A DNA stretch of 64,000 bases. Origin: CAVOAK01 sp963664465. GTDB taxonomy: Bacteria > Pseudomonadota > Alphaproteobacteria > UBA8366 > CAVOAK01. The position numbers and the translations under genes were made by a program. The DNA lies in the NCBI GenBank assembly GCA_963664465.2, contig CAXXSU010000008.1:1-64000 (forward strand). The letters are read 5' to 3'. This document shows, in pieces, positions 38,488-46,393 of the stretch (position 1 is its first letter; the number at the start of each line of letters is the position of its first letter). Under the pieces are notes generated by a model, which worked only from the letters and a program-made list of their open reading frames with translations, was not told the DNA's origin and did no database searches.

Positions 38488-39702
38488 ATGACGACATCTC
38501 TCTCAAGACACAACGACGCCGAAGCCCTCGCCGCCGTTAGCTTCGAGTCCGCATACGATTGGCTGCTGGATGAAGCCTGGCGGCTGCCCGATCTGACGTC
38601 GATCTTGGACGGGCTGTGCCAGCGCATCGAGGCGGACGGGCTGCCGCTGCTGCGCACAAGCATGACAGTCGGTACGCTGCATCCGCAGATTTCCGGATAT
38701 TACGTCGTTAAATGGCGCGGCAAGGACGCCACTGAACAAAACGGTCCACACGGCATGCAGGACATGAGCATGTTTCAGCAAAGTCCGCAGCGCGCCGTCT
38801 ATGAGGAAGGCGTTTCCGTGCGTATTGCGCTCGACGATCCGAACGACATGCCCGCATATCCCATTGCCCAAGAGATTGCCGAGGCCGGTGGCACCGACTA
38901 TCTCGCAATGCCGCTCGAATTCTCGGGCGGCGAGCGCACCGCGATATCGTTCGCGACCGACCGTCCAGGCGGGTTCTCCAGCGCCGAAACGCTGGAGCTC
39001 TATCGTGTCGTGTCGATCACCTCACGCTTGTTGGAAGTAAAGGCGCTGCGCCGGACAACGGCCAACTTGCTCGACACCTACATCGGCCACATCGCCGGAC
39101 AGCGCGTCCTCGACGGCGAAGTACAACGAGGCCACGGCCAGACCATTCCCGCCGTGCTCTGGTATTGCGACCTGCGGCAGTCGACAGCGCTCTCCGACTC
39201 GACAGCACGCGACGAAATGATTGAAACACTGAACGACTTCTTTCAATGCCTCGCCGATGCGGTTGAAGAGGCGGGTGGCGAAATTCTCAAATTCATCGGC
39301 GATGCGATGCTGGCGATCTTTCCATTATCCCATCAAGCAAATGTCGCAAGCGCCGAATGCGAAGTCGCGCTTGCCGCGGCAGAACAGGCCATCGCCAACG
39401 TCGCCGAACTCAACATAAAACGCGCCGACGATGGAAAACCGCCGCTTTCCCAAGGCATTGCGCTCCATGTCGGTGACGTCATGTTCGGCAACATCGGCGC
39501 CGAAAAACGACTCGATTTCACGGTCATTGGTCCCGCGGTCAACACCGTTGCGCGGCTCGAAAAACTGTCCTCTGACCTGGACAAGTCGCTGGTCTTTTCA
39601 AGCGCTTTCGCGCGCCATACGCAACGTGAAATCGAGGATCTCGGAACTCACAATCTGCGCGGCATCGAGGAACCGGTGAAGGTCTACACCTTGCGTCGCT
39701 GA
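38488..39702 (+). CDS. Adenylate/guanylate cyclase domain protein (class III)
   Basis: 404 residues. The C-terminal catalytic domain (about residues 215-400) has metal-binding Asp residues in VLWYCDLRQSTALSD and FIGDAMLAIFP. A later core motif is DFTVIGPAVNTVARLEKLS. The N-terminal 200 residues look GAF-like and probably sense a signal. No transmembrane helix is visible, so it is likely soluble. ATG 38488 begins MTTSLSRHNDAEALAAVS. Forms cAMP (or cGMP) from ATP (or GTP); the input signal is unknown. Confidence 0.88.
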   Translation: MTTSLSRHNDAEALAAVSFESAYDWLLDEAWRLPDLTSILDGLCQRIEADGLPLLRTSMTVGTLHPQISGYYVVKWRGKDATEQNGPHGMQDMSMFQQSPQRAVYEEGVSVRIALDDPNDMPAYPIAQEIAEAGGTDYLAMPLEFSGGERTAISFATDRPGGFSSAETLELYRVVSITSRLLEVKALRRTTANLLDTYIGHIAGQRVLDGEVQRGHGQTIPAVLWYCDLRQSTALSDSTARDEMIETLNDFFQCLADAVEEAGGEILKFIGDAMLAIFPLSHQANVASAECEVALAAAEQAIANVAELNIKRADDGKPPLSQGIALHVGDVMFGNIGAEKRLDFTVIGPAVNTVARLEKLSSDLDKSLVFSSAFARHTQREIEDLGTHNLRGIEEPVKVYTLRR

Positions 39703-39792
39703 CGACGATGCCGCTCGACGTCGAATAAGCGTTCGCGCTGAATTGATGTGCGCGCGCTTGCTTGGACCATCCATTCCTGATGTCATGGCGCC

Positions 39793-41169
39793 ATGAGCGA
39801 CACGACATTGGAGCCGATCCATATCATTGGCGGTGGTCTCGCGGGATCCGAGGCCGCGTGGCAGATCGCGCAGGTTGGGGTGCCAGTCATCCTGCACGAA
39901 ATGCGACCATTGCAACGCACCGACGCACACCTGAGCGACGGACTGGCAGAGCTGGTTTGCTCCAATTCGTTCCGTTCTGACGATGCGGCATACAATGCGG
40001 TGGGCCTGTTGCACGAGGAAATGCGGCAATGCGGCTCGCTGATCATCGCCTGTGGCGACCGCAACAGGGTACCCGCGGGCAGCGCGCTTGCGGTCGACCG
40101 CGAGGGATTCAGTGCCTGCGTAACCGAGGCCCTGACAGCCGACACCCGCGTCACAATCGAGCGCGGCGAAGTCGCCGGCCTGCCGCCCGATGATTGGGAC
40201 CAGGTGATCGTCGCCACCGGCCCCCTCACCTCACCGTCTCTCAGCAACGGCATCCTCAGTCTCACGGGCCAGGATTCACTCGCCTTCTTCGACGCCATCG
40301 CGCCGATCGTCCATCGGGACTCGATCGATTTTTCAAAGGCCTGGTACCAGTCGCGCTACGACAAAGCCGGACCGGGCGGCGACGGCAAGGACTATATCAA
40401 CTGTCCGCTGGATCAGGTTCAGTACGAGTCGCTGATTGCCGCCCTGCTCGACGGCGAGAAGACTGAGTTTAAGCAATGGGAGATCGAGACGCCGTATTTC
40501 GAGGGTTGCCTGCCGCTCGAAGTCATGGCTGAGCGCGGTCCGGACACACCGCGATTCGGGCCAATGAAACCGGTCGGACTAACCGATCCGAACACCGGGA
40601 AGCGTCCCCACGCCGTTGTCCAACTGCGCCAGGACAACGCGCTTGGCACGCTCTACAACATGGTGGGTTGCCAAACCAAACTGACATACGGCGAACAGTT
40701 GCGCATCTTCCGCATGATCCCGGGATTGGAGCAGGCTGAGTTCGCACGGTTGGGCGGGCTTCACCGCAACACATTTCTCAACAGCCCGCAGCTCCTTGAT
40801 GGACACCTTCGCATGCGGGCTGATCCACGGCTGCGTTTTGCTGGTCAAATCACAGGTGTTGAGGGCTACGTCGAGTCCGCTGCGATTGGATTGATTGCCG
40901 GCCGATTTGCGGCTGCAGAGCGGACGGGCGTCCCGGTCGACCTGCCACCGCCGACGACGGCGATGGGTGCACTTCTCGTCCACATCACCGGCGGCGCAGA
41001 ATCCACCACTTTCCAGCCGATGAACGTCAACTTCGGATTATTTCCACCACTGACCGCACCGGAACGTGGCCGCCCACCAAAAGGCCGCGAGCGCAAAGCT
41101 GCATTATCGGCGCGCGCGTTGGCTGACCTCGAGCGTTGGCTCGGGCCGGCGCGCGCGGCCGCCGAATAG
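39793..41169 (+). CDS. trmFO: Folate-dependent tRNA (uracil-5-)-methyltransferase TrmFO
   Basis: 458 residues. Uses methylenetetrahydrofolate and FADH2 to make 5-methyluridine at position 54 of tRNA. The FAD motif IHIIGGGLAGSEAAWQIAQ is at the N-terminus. Family-specific stretches include ELVCSNSFRSDDA, NAVGLLHEEMR, PYFEGCLPLEVMAERG, NMVGCQTKLTYGEQLRIFR and GQITGVEGYVESAA. The sequence is complete and starts at ATG 39793. Confidence 0.96.
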   Translation: MSDTTLEPIHIIGGGLAGSEAAWQIAQVGVPVILHEMRPLQRTDAHLSDGLAELVCSNSFRSDDAAYNAVGLLHEEMRQCGSLIIACGDRNRVPAGSALAVDREGFSACVTEALTADTRVTIERGEVAGLPPDDWDQVIVATGPLTSPSLSNGILSLTGQDSLAFFDAIAPIVHRDSIDFSKAWYQSRYDKAGPGGDGKDYINCPLDQVQYESLIAALLDGEKTEFKQWEIETPYFEGCLPLEVMAERGPDTPRFGPMKPVGLTDPNTGKRPHAVVQLRQDNALGTLYNMVGCQTKLTYGEQLRIFRMIPGLEQAEFARLGGLHRNTFLNSPQLLDGHLRMRADPRLRFAGQITGVEGYVESAAIGLIAGRFAAAERTGVPVDLPPPTTAMGALLVHITGGAESTTFQPMNVNFGLFPPLTAPERGRPPKGRERKAALSARALADLERWLGPARAAAE

Positions 41170-41181
41170 TGAGACGCCAGA

Positions 41182-41631
41182 ATGCAGACTACCCACTCAA
41201 GCCAGGTCAATTTGCCCGGGCAGGAGATTGAATATACGGTGCACGATCATTTGAGCCACCGAATTCGGGCGCTATCGCCGATCCGGTTCCTGCTTGCAGT
41301 CTTGGTTGTCTCCTTGCTCGTCGGACCGCTGCAGGCACAGCAGCGGCGGCTCCCCGATGACGAAGCAATCTTAATAATGAACACCTCCGAACTGGCCGCG
41401 GCGGCAAAGAACTGCAATCTCGAATGGCAGCCCTATTTCGAAGCTTTCATGGCCTGGCAAGCCAGGCGAGGAATGTGGAATACCCAAGATGTCACCAGCA
41501 TCGAGGGACTGTTCATGTTCGCCCAGAACAAATACATCGAACAGCTGCCGGACGATTACTGCACCGCGGAACAGATTTACACAATCGACGCGCTGACGGC
41601 AGAGCGCATCGGCGTCCTGGCGAAACAGTGA
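41182..41631 (+). CDS. Small secreted protein, tandem paralogue A
   Basis: Up to 149 residues from ATG 41182. GTG 41239 with CAGGAG upstream is a good alternative that places the signal peptide (RFLLAVLVVSLLVGPLQAQ) nearer the start. The mature domain has two cysteines, CNLEWQPYFEAFMAWQARRGMW and a C-terminal DDYCTAEQIYTIDALTAERI. The same pattern occurs in the next gene, whose GTG start overlaps this stop (GTGA). Probably periplasmic with one disulfide. Family and function not recognised. Confidence 0.72.
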   Translation: MQTTHSSQVNLPGQEIEYTVHDHLSHRIRALSPIRFLLAVLVVSLLVGPLQAQQRRLPDDEAILIMNTSELAAAAKNCNLEWQPYFEAFMAWQARRGMWNTQDVTSIEGLFMFAQNKYIEQLPDDYCTAEQIYTIDALTAERIGVLAKQ

Positions 41632-42011
41632 CGGCTCTGGCGGTCTTCGCGAGAGCAAGATGTCTGGCGGCGGCGATTGCGCTGTCTACCTACGCTTACC
41701 CTGGTCCGGCGGCGACGCAGGATTTGCCCATTCCCGAAGACGAGGTAATGTTGGTTAGGATCACCGCCGAACCCGCGGGCGCAGCCATGCACTGCGATCT
41801 CGAGTGGAAACCCTATTATCTGTCGTTCATGCAGTGGCAACGGCGCCACAACTTATGGGACGATGACCAGATCGCCTTCGTTGGCGCCTATTTCGGTGCT
41901 GTGCAGGCGCGCTATAGCCAAAGCCGGATCGACGGCTACTGCACCGAAAACCGGGTGGCAGAAATCATAACGCTGAAGGCAGAACGTACGCGCCTGATGG
42001 AGCGCCGATAG
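41628..42011 (+). CDS. Small secreted protein, tandem paralogue B
   Basis: 127 residues from GTG 41628, overlapping gene A by four bases. N-terminal signal-like segment ends near YPGPAATQD. The mature part repeats the pattern of gene A: CDLEWKPYYLSFMQWQRRHNLW, then GYCTENRVAEIITLKAERTRLM. The two genes are a tandem duplication and are probably co-translated. Unknown function; likely periplasmic. Confidence 0.72.
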   Translation: MTALAVFARARCLAAAIALSTYAYPGPAATQDLPIPEDEVMLVRITAEPAGAAMHCDLEWKPYYLSFMQWQRRHNLWDDDQIAFVGAYFGAVQARYSQSRIDGYCTENRVAEIITLKAERTRLMERR

Positions 42012-42033
42012 TGTCGCGCCTCCTGCATTTGCC

Positions 42034-42879
42034 TCAATAGCGTCCGAGAAATGAATTCACCGCAAGCGCGAGCGGCAGCAATGCCGCCGGACGGGAATGA
42101 TTTGCGGAAAACGGATCATGCCCGGCGCGCGCCAGCCGGCGCAAGTAGCCCCGCGCGATTGCAGCAGGCAGCAGGGCGGACAGGGCCGCTGCCTCCACGT
42201 CTGGCCGCAGGGCACCGGCGGCAGCGAGGTGTCCGCGGGCAACATCGGCGATCTCGGCAACAGCGTCAGCTAATTGCCGCTGCGAAGGTTGGGCGGCCAG
42301 CGTGCGCAAATCGAAGCCATGGCGCAGCATCAAATCCGAGGGAAGATAGACGCGATTTTTTGGCAAATGCCGCGATAAGGCCCGCAACAGTCCGACAAGT
42401 GCCCATGCGGTTCCAACATGACCAACCGCTGTCCGCGTCACCTCGGTACTGGCGCCCAAGATCTCGAGCGCGAGCCAGCCCAAGGTAGCCGACGTTGCCT
42501 CGGCATAGTCTTCCAATGCCGCCATCGTTTTCGGCGGACTGTTCTCAAGGTCCCTCTCGCGCGCGTCGAACAGACGGTCGAAATAGCGGCGCGACAAATG
42601 AGACCGCTCGATAACGGCACCCAACGATTGCACGACTGCATGCGAACGCAAGTCGCCGCGGTAGGCATCGTCGATGGCTTCGCGCCACCACTGCAGACGG
42701 ATCTGCCCGAGCATCGGCTCGCTGACCGTCTCACGGATCTTCGCCACCACAATATTGAAGGCGTACAGTGCAAAGAGCGCTTCTCGACACTCCGACGGAG
42801 CAAACAGGACCGTCAGGAAACGGTCGCGGTCATGCGCGCGAACTTCACTGCCGCAATTGCTGAGACTATGAGAGGCCAT
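42034..42879 (-). CDS. Squalene/phytoene synthase-fold protein, NDUFAF6-like
   Basis: 281 residues of the squalene/phytoene synthase superfamily. It resembles the NDUFAF6 branch, the mitochondrial complex I assembly factor (SEPMLGQIRLQWWREAIDD is typical). The aspartate-rich motifs needed for prenyl diphosphate chemistry are absent: the first reads VAKIRET and the second region reads VGLLRALSRHLPKNRVYLP. So it is probably not a synthase. It lies near trmFO, secDF and a NDUFAF3-like gene, as in other alphaproteobacteria. A divergent HpnE-like gene follows, which leaves a hopanoid-related role open. Confidence 0.78.
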   Translation of the reverse strand: MASHSLSNCGSEVRAHDRDRFLTVLFAPSECREALFALYAFNIVVAKIRETVSEPMLGQIRLQWWREAIDDAYRGDLRSHAVVQSLGAVIERSHLSRRYFDRLFDARERDLENSPPKTMAALEDYAEATSATLGWLALEILGASTEVTRTAVGHVGTAWALVGLLRALSRHLPKNRVYLPSDLMLRHGFDLRTLAAQPSQRQLADAVAEIADVARGHLAAAGALRPDVEAAALSALLPAAIARGYLRRLARAGHDPFSANHSRPAALLPLALAVNSFLGRY

Positions 42880-42979
42880 CCATCAACCCGATTCCTCCAC
42901 TCGCCAAACACACAGTTACATACAAGCCCGCCTTGCGATATGTAGGCTCGATGGCATCCGACCCGAAACAATCCGCTTC

Positions 42980-44224
42980 GTGAGAACGCTCCACATCATC
43001 GGCGGCGGTCTGTCTGGTCTATCCGCAGCCGTAGGCGCGGTAGATCAGGGTTGGCGTGCGATCGTCCATGAGGCCGCGGCGCAAGCCGGCGGCCGCTGTC
43101 GTTCGTTTCACGACGAGGCCCTCGGGCGAACAATCGATAACGGAAATCACCTGCTACTTGGTGCCAACCGTGCAACGCTGGGATTTCTCGATACGATTGG
43201 AGCGCGCGATCAATTGTTGGCGGTTGAGCCCGCCCGGATACCCTTCTTGGACCTGAACAATGGTCGGCAGTGGTCGCTACGCCCGGGACCGCCGTGGTGG
43301 CCGCTGATGGCAAAGCGCGGTATCCCCGACGCAACGATCGGCGATTTTCTGAAATCCGTGCAACTGTTCTTCGCCGGACCGGACGCCACAGTGTCGGAAT
43401 GTCTTCCCCACGGTGTGCTGTTCGATCGCTTCTGGTCCCCAATGGCGACAGCAGCCCTCAATACCGACCCGAAAGACGCTTCAGCGCGTCTTCTCATGGC
43501 CATCGTGACGCCAATAATGTTCAGCGGCGCGCAGGCCAGCCGCCCCTACATTGCCCGAAATAGCCTGTCACAAACATTTGTCGATCCGGCCGTTGCCTAT
43601 GTCGAGGCCAACGGCGGAAATGTGCGGCTCGGACGCCGATTGCGCAGGTTAGATGCAACAATCGAGGGTGTGCAGAAGCTCCAAATTGGCGACGACGAAG
43701 AAACGTTGGAAGCGGGCGATCGCGTTATCCTAGCTGTGCCGCCGCAAGCCGCCGCGCAGCTTTTACCGAATCTCACCTTACCCCTTTCATCTTCTGCCAT
43801 CGTTAACGCTCACTTTCGTCTGGACCAGCCCGTGAAGCTGCCCGGCGACGCGCCGTTTGTGGGACTCATCGGCGGTACGGCGCAATGGCTCTTCGCCCGC
43901 GCCGACGTCGTTGCCGTGACGGTCAGTGCGGCCGATCAGCTTGCCGACAGTCCCATCATTGAGATTGCAGAGAAGTTGTGGACCGACGTGGCTCGGGCGC
44001 TAGCCTTGGATGGCGCTGCGATACCGCCCCACCGAATCATTAAGGAGCAGCGCGCCACATTTGCCCAGACACCGGTTGAAGTGGCACGACGGCCAGCGTC
44101 AGAGGCGGCAAATCTCGAAAATCTAGCGCTTGCGGGGGATTGGACGGCGACCGGCCTACCGGCGACAATCGAGGGCGCCATACGGTCCGGTATGGCAGCG
44201 GTAGCGGCTCTTAGCAGCCGGTGA
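42980..44224 (+). CDS. hpnE: Hydroxysqualene dehydroxylase-like flavoprotein (HpnE family)
   Basis: 414 residues of the amine-oxidase/phytoene-desaturase fold. Starts MRTLHIIGGGLSGLSAAVGA at GTG 42980 with the FAD-binding GxGxxG-type motif. Continues with AQAGGRCRSFHDEALGRTID and NGNHLLLGAN. The C-terminal FAD motif is LALAGDWTATGLPATIEGAI. In hopanoid synthesis HpnE reduces hydroxysqualene to squalene, working with HpnC and HpnD, which are not in this window. The family match is good; the pathway assignment is an inference. Confidence 0.78.
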   Translation: MRTLHIIGGGLSGLSAAVGAVDQGWRAIVHEAAAQAGGRCRSFHDEALGRTIDNGNHLLLGANRATLGFLDTIGARDQLLAVEPARIPFLDLNNGRQWSLRPGPPWWPLMAKRGIPDATIGDFLKSVQLFFAGPDATVSECLPHGVLFDRFWSPMATAALNTDPKDASARLLMAIVTPIMFSGAQASRPYIARNSLSQTFVDPAVAYVEANGGNVRLGRRLRRLDATIEGVQKLQIGDDEETLEAGDRVILAVPPQAAAQLLPNLTLPLSSSAIVNAHFRLDQPVKLPGDAPFVGLIGGTAQWLFARADVVAVTVSAADQLADSPIIEIAEKLWTDVARALALDGAAIPPHRIIKEQRATFAQTPVEVARRPASEAANLENLALAGDWTATGLPATIEGAIRSGMAAVAALSSR

Positions 44225-44309
44225 TTGATATCGGCTGGCTCTTGCGAGACCAGGTTGTTGCTCTATACTGCGCACGTTATCAATCAATGAAATCAGGGGA
44301 CTGGGACGC

Positions 44310-44417
44310 ATGAAAAATCCGCTTGAATCACTGTCCGGCACCATCCTAATGGGGCTGATCATCCTGGTGGTAATGGTCGTTGTTGTCGAGGCCATCGGCA
44401 GCGGCGGCGCGATCTAA
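44310..44417 (+). CDS. 35-residue hydrophobic peptide
   Basis: ATG 44310 with GGGGACTGGGA upstream encodes MKNPLESLSGTILMGLIILV followed by a Val-rich stretch and AIGSGGAI, then TAA at 44415. One transmembrane helix. It lies 29 bp before the PuuD-like gene and is probably co-transcribed. Too short for routine gene finders; supported by the ribosome site and composition only. Confidence 0.55.
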   Translation: MKNPLESLSGTILMGLIILVVMVVVVEAIGSGGAI

Positions 44418-44446
44418 TTATCAGAATCGTTGGGGGACAAAACATC

Positions 44447-44956
44447 ATGGATTATTTGGATTACGACTGGTTGGTTTTCCTGTTTCGATATTTCCACGTC
44501 CTGAGCGGCGTCATGTGGATCGGCCTCCTGTGGTATTTCAATTTTGTGCAAATTCCGACCATGCCGAAGATCCCCGAGGAGCAGCGCCCGGCCGTCACCG
44601 GTCATATCGCGCCCGAAGTTCTGTTCTGGTTCCGCTGGGCCGCGCTTTCGACGGTCGTCACCGGCCTTATCCTGGCCTGGATGAACGGCTATCTCGTCGA
44701 CGCGCTGGCGATCGGCCTGACCGACGGCAGCAGTCGCTCGGCGGCGATCGGCATCGGCATGTGGTTCGGCCTCATCATGGCCTATAACGTGTGGTTCATC
44801 ATTTGGCCCAAGCAGCAAATTGCCTTGGGACTTGTCGAAGCAGACGCGTCGCTTAAACCGGCGGCCGGTCGCACGGCGATGCTGTTCTCACGCACCAACA
44901 CGATGTTGTCGGTTCCGATGCTCTACGCCATGGTTTCGGCGCAAAACATCTACTAA
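44447..44956 (+). CDS. PuuD-like (urate oxidase N-terminal/DUF989) membrane protein
   Basis: 169 residues with about four transmembrane helices. ATG 44447 follows GGGGGAC. FRYFHVLSGVMWIGLLWYFNFVQIP near the N-terminus and GMWFGLIMAYNVWFIIWPKQQ match the membrane domain of PuuD-type urate hydroxylase. Histidines such as in FHVLSG could bind heme, but there is no cytochrome c domain. Whether it oxidises urate is unproven. A strong terminator follows directly. Confidence 0.8.
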   Translation: MDYLDYDWLVFLFRYFHVLSGVMWIGLLWYFNFVQIPTMPKIPEEQRPAVTGHIAPEVLFWFRWAALSTVVTGLILAWMNGYLVDALAIGLTDGSSRSAAIGIGMWFGLIMAYNVWFIIWPKQQIALGLVEADASLKPAAGRTAMLFSRTNTMLSVPMLYAMVSAQNIY

Positions 44957-44980
44957 GACGGACATAAACCGTCGACGAGG

Positions 44981-45005
44981 AAACGGGGCCTAGCGGCCCC
45001 GTTTT
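44981..45005. terminator. Rho-independent terminator (possibly bidirectional)
   Basis: 10-bp stem AAACGGGGCC / GGCCCCGTTT with loop TAGC and a T-run. It lies between the PuuD-like gene and the converging NDUFAF3-like/secF operon. Confidence 0.88.
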
Positions 45006-45048
45006 CATGTCTGGTTCGGCGTTTCAAGGCGGCTCTGGATTTAGCGGC

Positions 45049-45423
45049 CTAGAGCAGAATCAAAGCTGCCGCCACCTGTCTTCCCTCTGCAAGCAATGCG
45101 TTATAGGTCCGACACGCAGCACCCGTATCCATGGTATCCACGCCAATGCCAGCGGCTCGCAATTCGGCACGCAGCTCGCTCTCCATTAGCTGCATTCGCG
45201 GTCCGCAACCAACCAGCAACACGTCGACCGAAGGTTCGGCCTGCATTACCAGCTCAAGCGATTGGCTTGAAACGTCCTTCATCGCCGAAACCGGCCAGGC
45301 GATCGTGCGCTCTGGAAATACCAGAACCGAACTCTCATAAACCTTAGTGGCGATGCGAAAACGACCGGGGCCGTAACTATCTATGACTTGCCGGTCTTGG
45401 GGGATGATCGGCGTGACGTCCAT
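45049..45423 (-). CDS. Mth938-like (NDUFAF3-type) domain protein
   Basis: 124 residues, DUF498/Mth938 fold, homologous to mitochondrial complex I assembly factor NDUFAF3. Typical pieces: IDSYGPGRFRIATKVYESSVLVFP, WPVSAMKDVSSQSLEL, VLLVGCGPRM and GIGVDTMDTGAACRTYNALLAEGRQVAAALI. It begins nine bases after the secF stop and so is the last gene of the yajC-secD-secF operon. Likely aids respiratory complex I assembly, by analogy with eukaryotes; not shown here. Confidence 0.88.
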   Translation of the reverse strand: MDVTPIIPQDRQVIDSYGPGRFRIATKVYESSVLVFPERTIAWPVSAMKDVSSQSLELVMQAEPSVDVLLVGCGPRMQLMESELRAELRAAGIGVDTMDTGAACRTYNALLAEGRQVAAALILL

Positions 45424-45432
45424 CGACGTTGA

Positions 45433-46377
45433 TCAGGGAACTTCCTGCTCGGCCGTCGGATTTTCGTCCTCATCGGCGGCGACGCCACGATCCGGCCGGA
45501 GATAGAGTAGAACGGGCACCGCAAGCGCGACCGACGAATAGGTTCCAATCAACACGCCCCAAATCAAGGCAACCGCAAACCCACGGATGACGGCACCACC
45601 GAAAATGTAGAGCGCGAACAGTGCCAACAGCGTCGTCAGACTCGTCATGATGGTGCGCGAAAGTGTCTCGTTGATCGACTGGTTGAAAAGATCGATCAAG
45701 GACATCTTCTTGTAGCGCCGCAAATTCTCGCGCACCCGATCGTAGATAACGACGGTGTCGTTGATCGAATAACCGGCAATCGTCAGAACCGCGGCCACAG
45801 TCGCCAAATTGAACTCCAACGCCAACAACGAAAACAGGCCAATCGTTGTAATAACATCGTGACTCAGGGCGATAACCGCACCGACTCCGAACTGCCATTC
45901 GAATCGAAGCCAGATGTAAAGCAAGATAGCGCCAATCGCGGCCAAGACCGCCCAGGTCGCGGCGCGTTTGAGTTCGGCGCCCACCGTCGGCCCGACGAAC
46001 TCGGTACGTCGGTACTCGGCAATAGTGCTGCCCAGCGCATCCTTGACGATGTCGATTGCGCCCTGCTGTGCACCGTCGCCACCCTCCTGGCGCTGCACGC
46101 GAATCAATACATCGTTCACGCTGCCGAACTCTTGCAACGCCACTTCACCGAGCCCCAGACCATTCAATTGGGTGCGAAGACCGCCGATATCGGCTGGACC
46201 ATTGGTGCGGACCTCGATCAGGATCCCGCCGAGAAAATCGATTCCCAGATTGAGGCCCTTGCCGAGGAACAATCCAGATGACGCCACAACGAGTAAGGCA
46301 GATATAACGAAGGTGATCATCCGCTTGTTGACGAAGTCGATCTTGGTGTTGTTGGGAACCAGTCGAAGCGTTTTCAT
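45433..46377 (-). CDS. secF: Protein translocase subunit SecF
   Basis: 314 residues. Inner-membrane partner of SecD that uses the proton gradient to complete export through SecYEG. Six transmembrane helices with the large periplasmic domain after the first (DFVNKRMITFVISALLVVAS, then LNLGIDFLGGILIEVR). Later motifs GYSINDTVVIYDRVREN and SRTIMTSLTTLLAL are diagnostic. 16 bp behind secD. Intact. Confidence 0.96.
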   Translation of the reverse strand: MKTLRLVPNNTKIDFVNKRMITFVISALLVVASSGLFLGKGLNLGIDFLGGILIEVRTNGPADIGGLRTQLNGLGLGEVALQEFGSVNDVLIRVQRQEGGDGAQQGAIDIVKDALGSTIAEYRRTEFVGPTVGAELKRAATWAVLAAIGAILLYIWLRFEWQFGVGAVIALSHDVITTIGLFSLLALEFNLATVAAVLTIAGYSINDTVVIYDRVRENLRRYKKMSLIDLFNQSINETLSRTIMTSLTTLLALFALYIFGGAVIRGFAVALIWGVLIGTYSSVALAVPVLLYLRPDRGVAADEDENPTAEQEVP

Positions 46378-46393
46378 GCCACGTCGTCCCGGC

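Noticed and set aside
41628..42011. Longer version of paralogue B starting at 41424
   Set aside because: The upstream part is out of frame with paralogue A coding sequence; the GTG overlap at 41628 gives a proper signal peptide.
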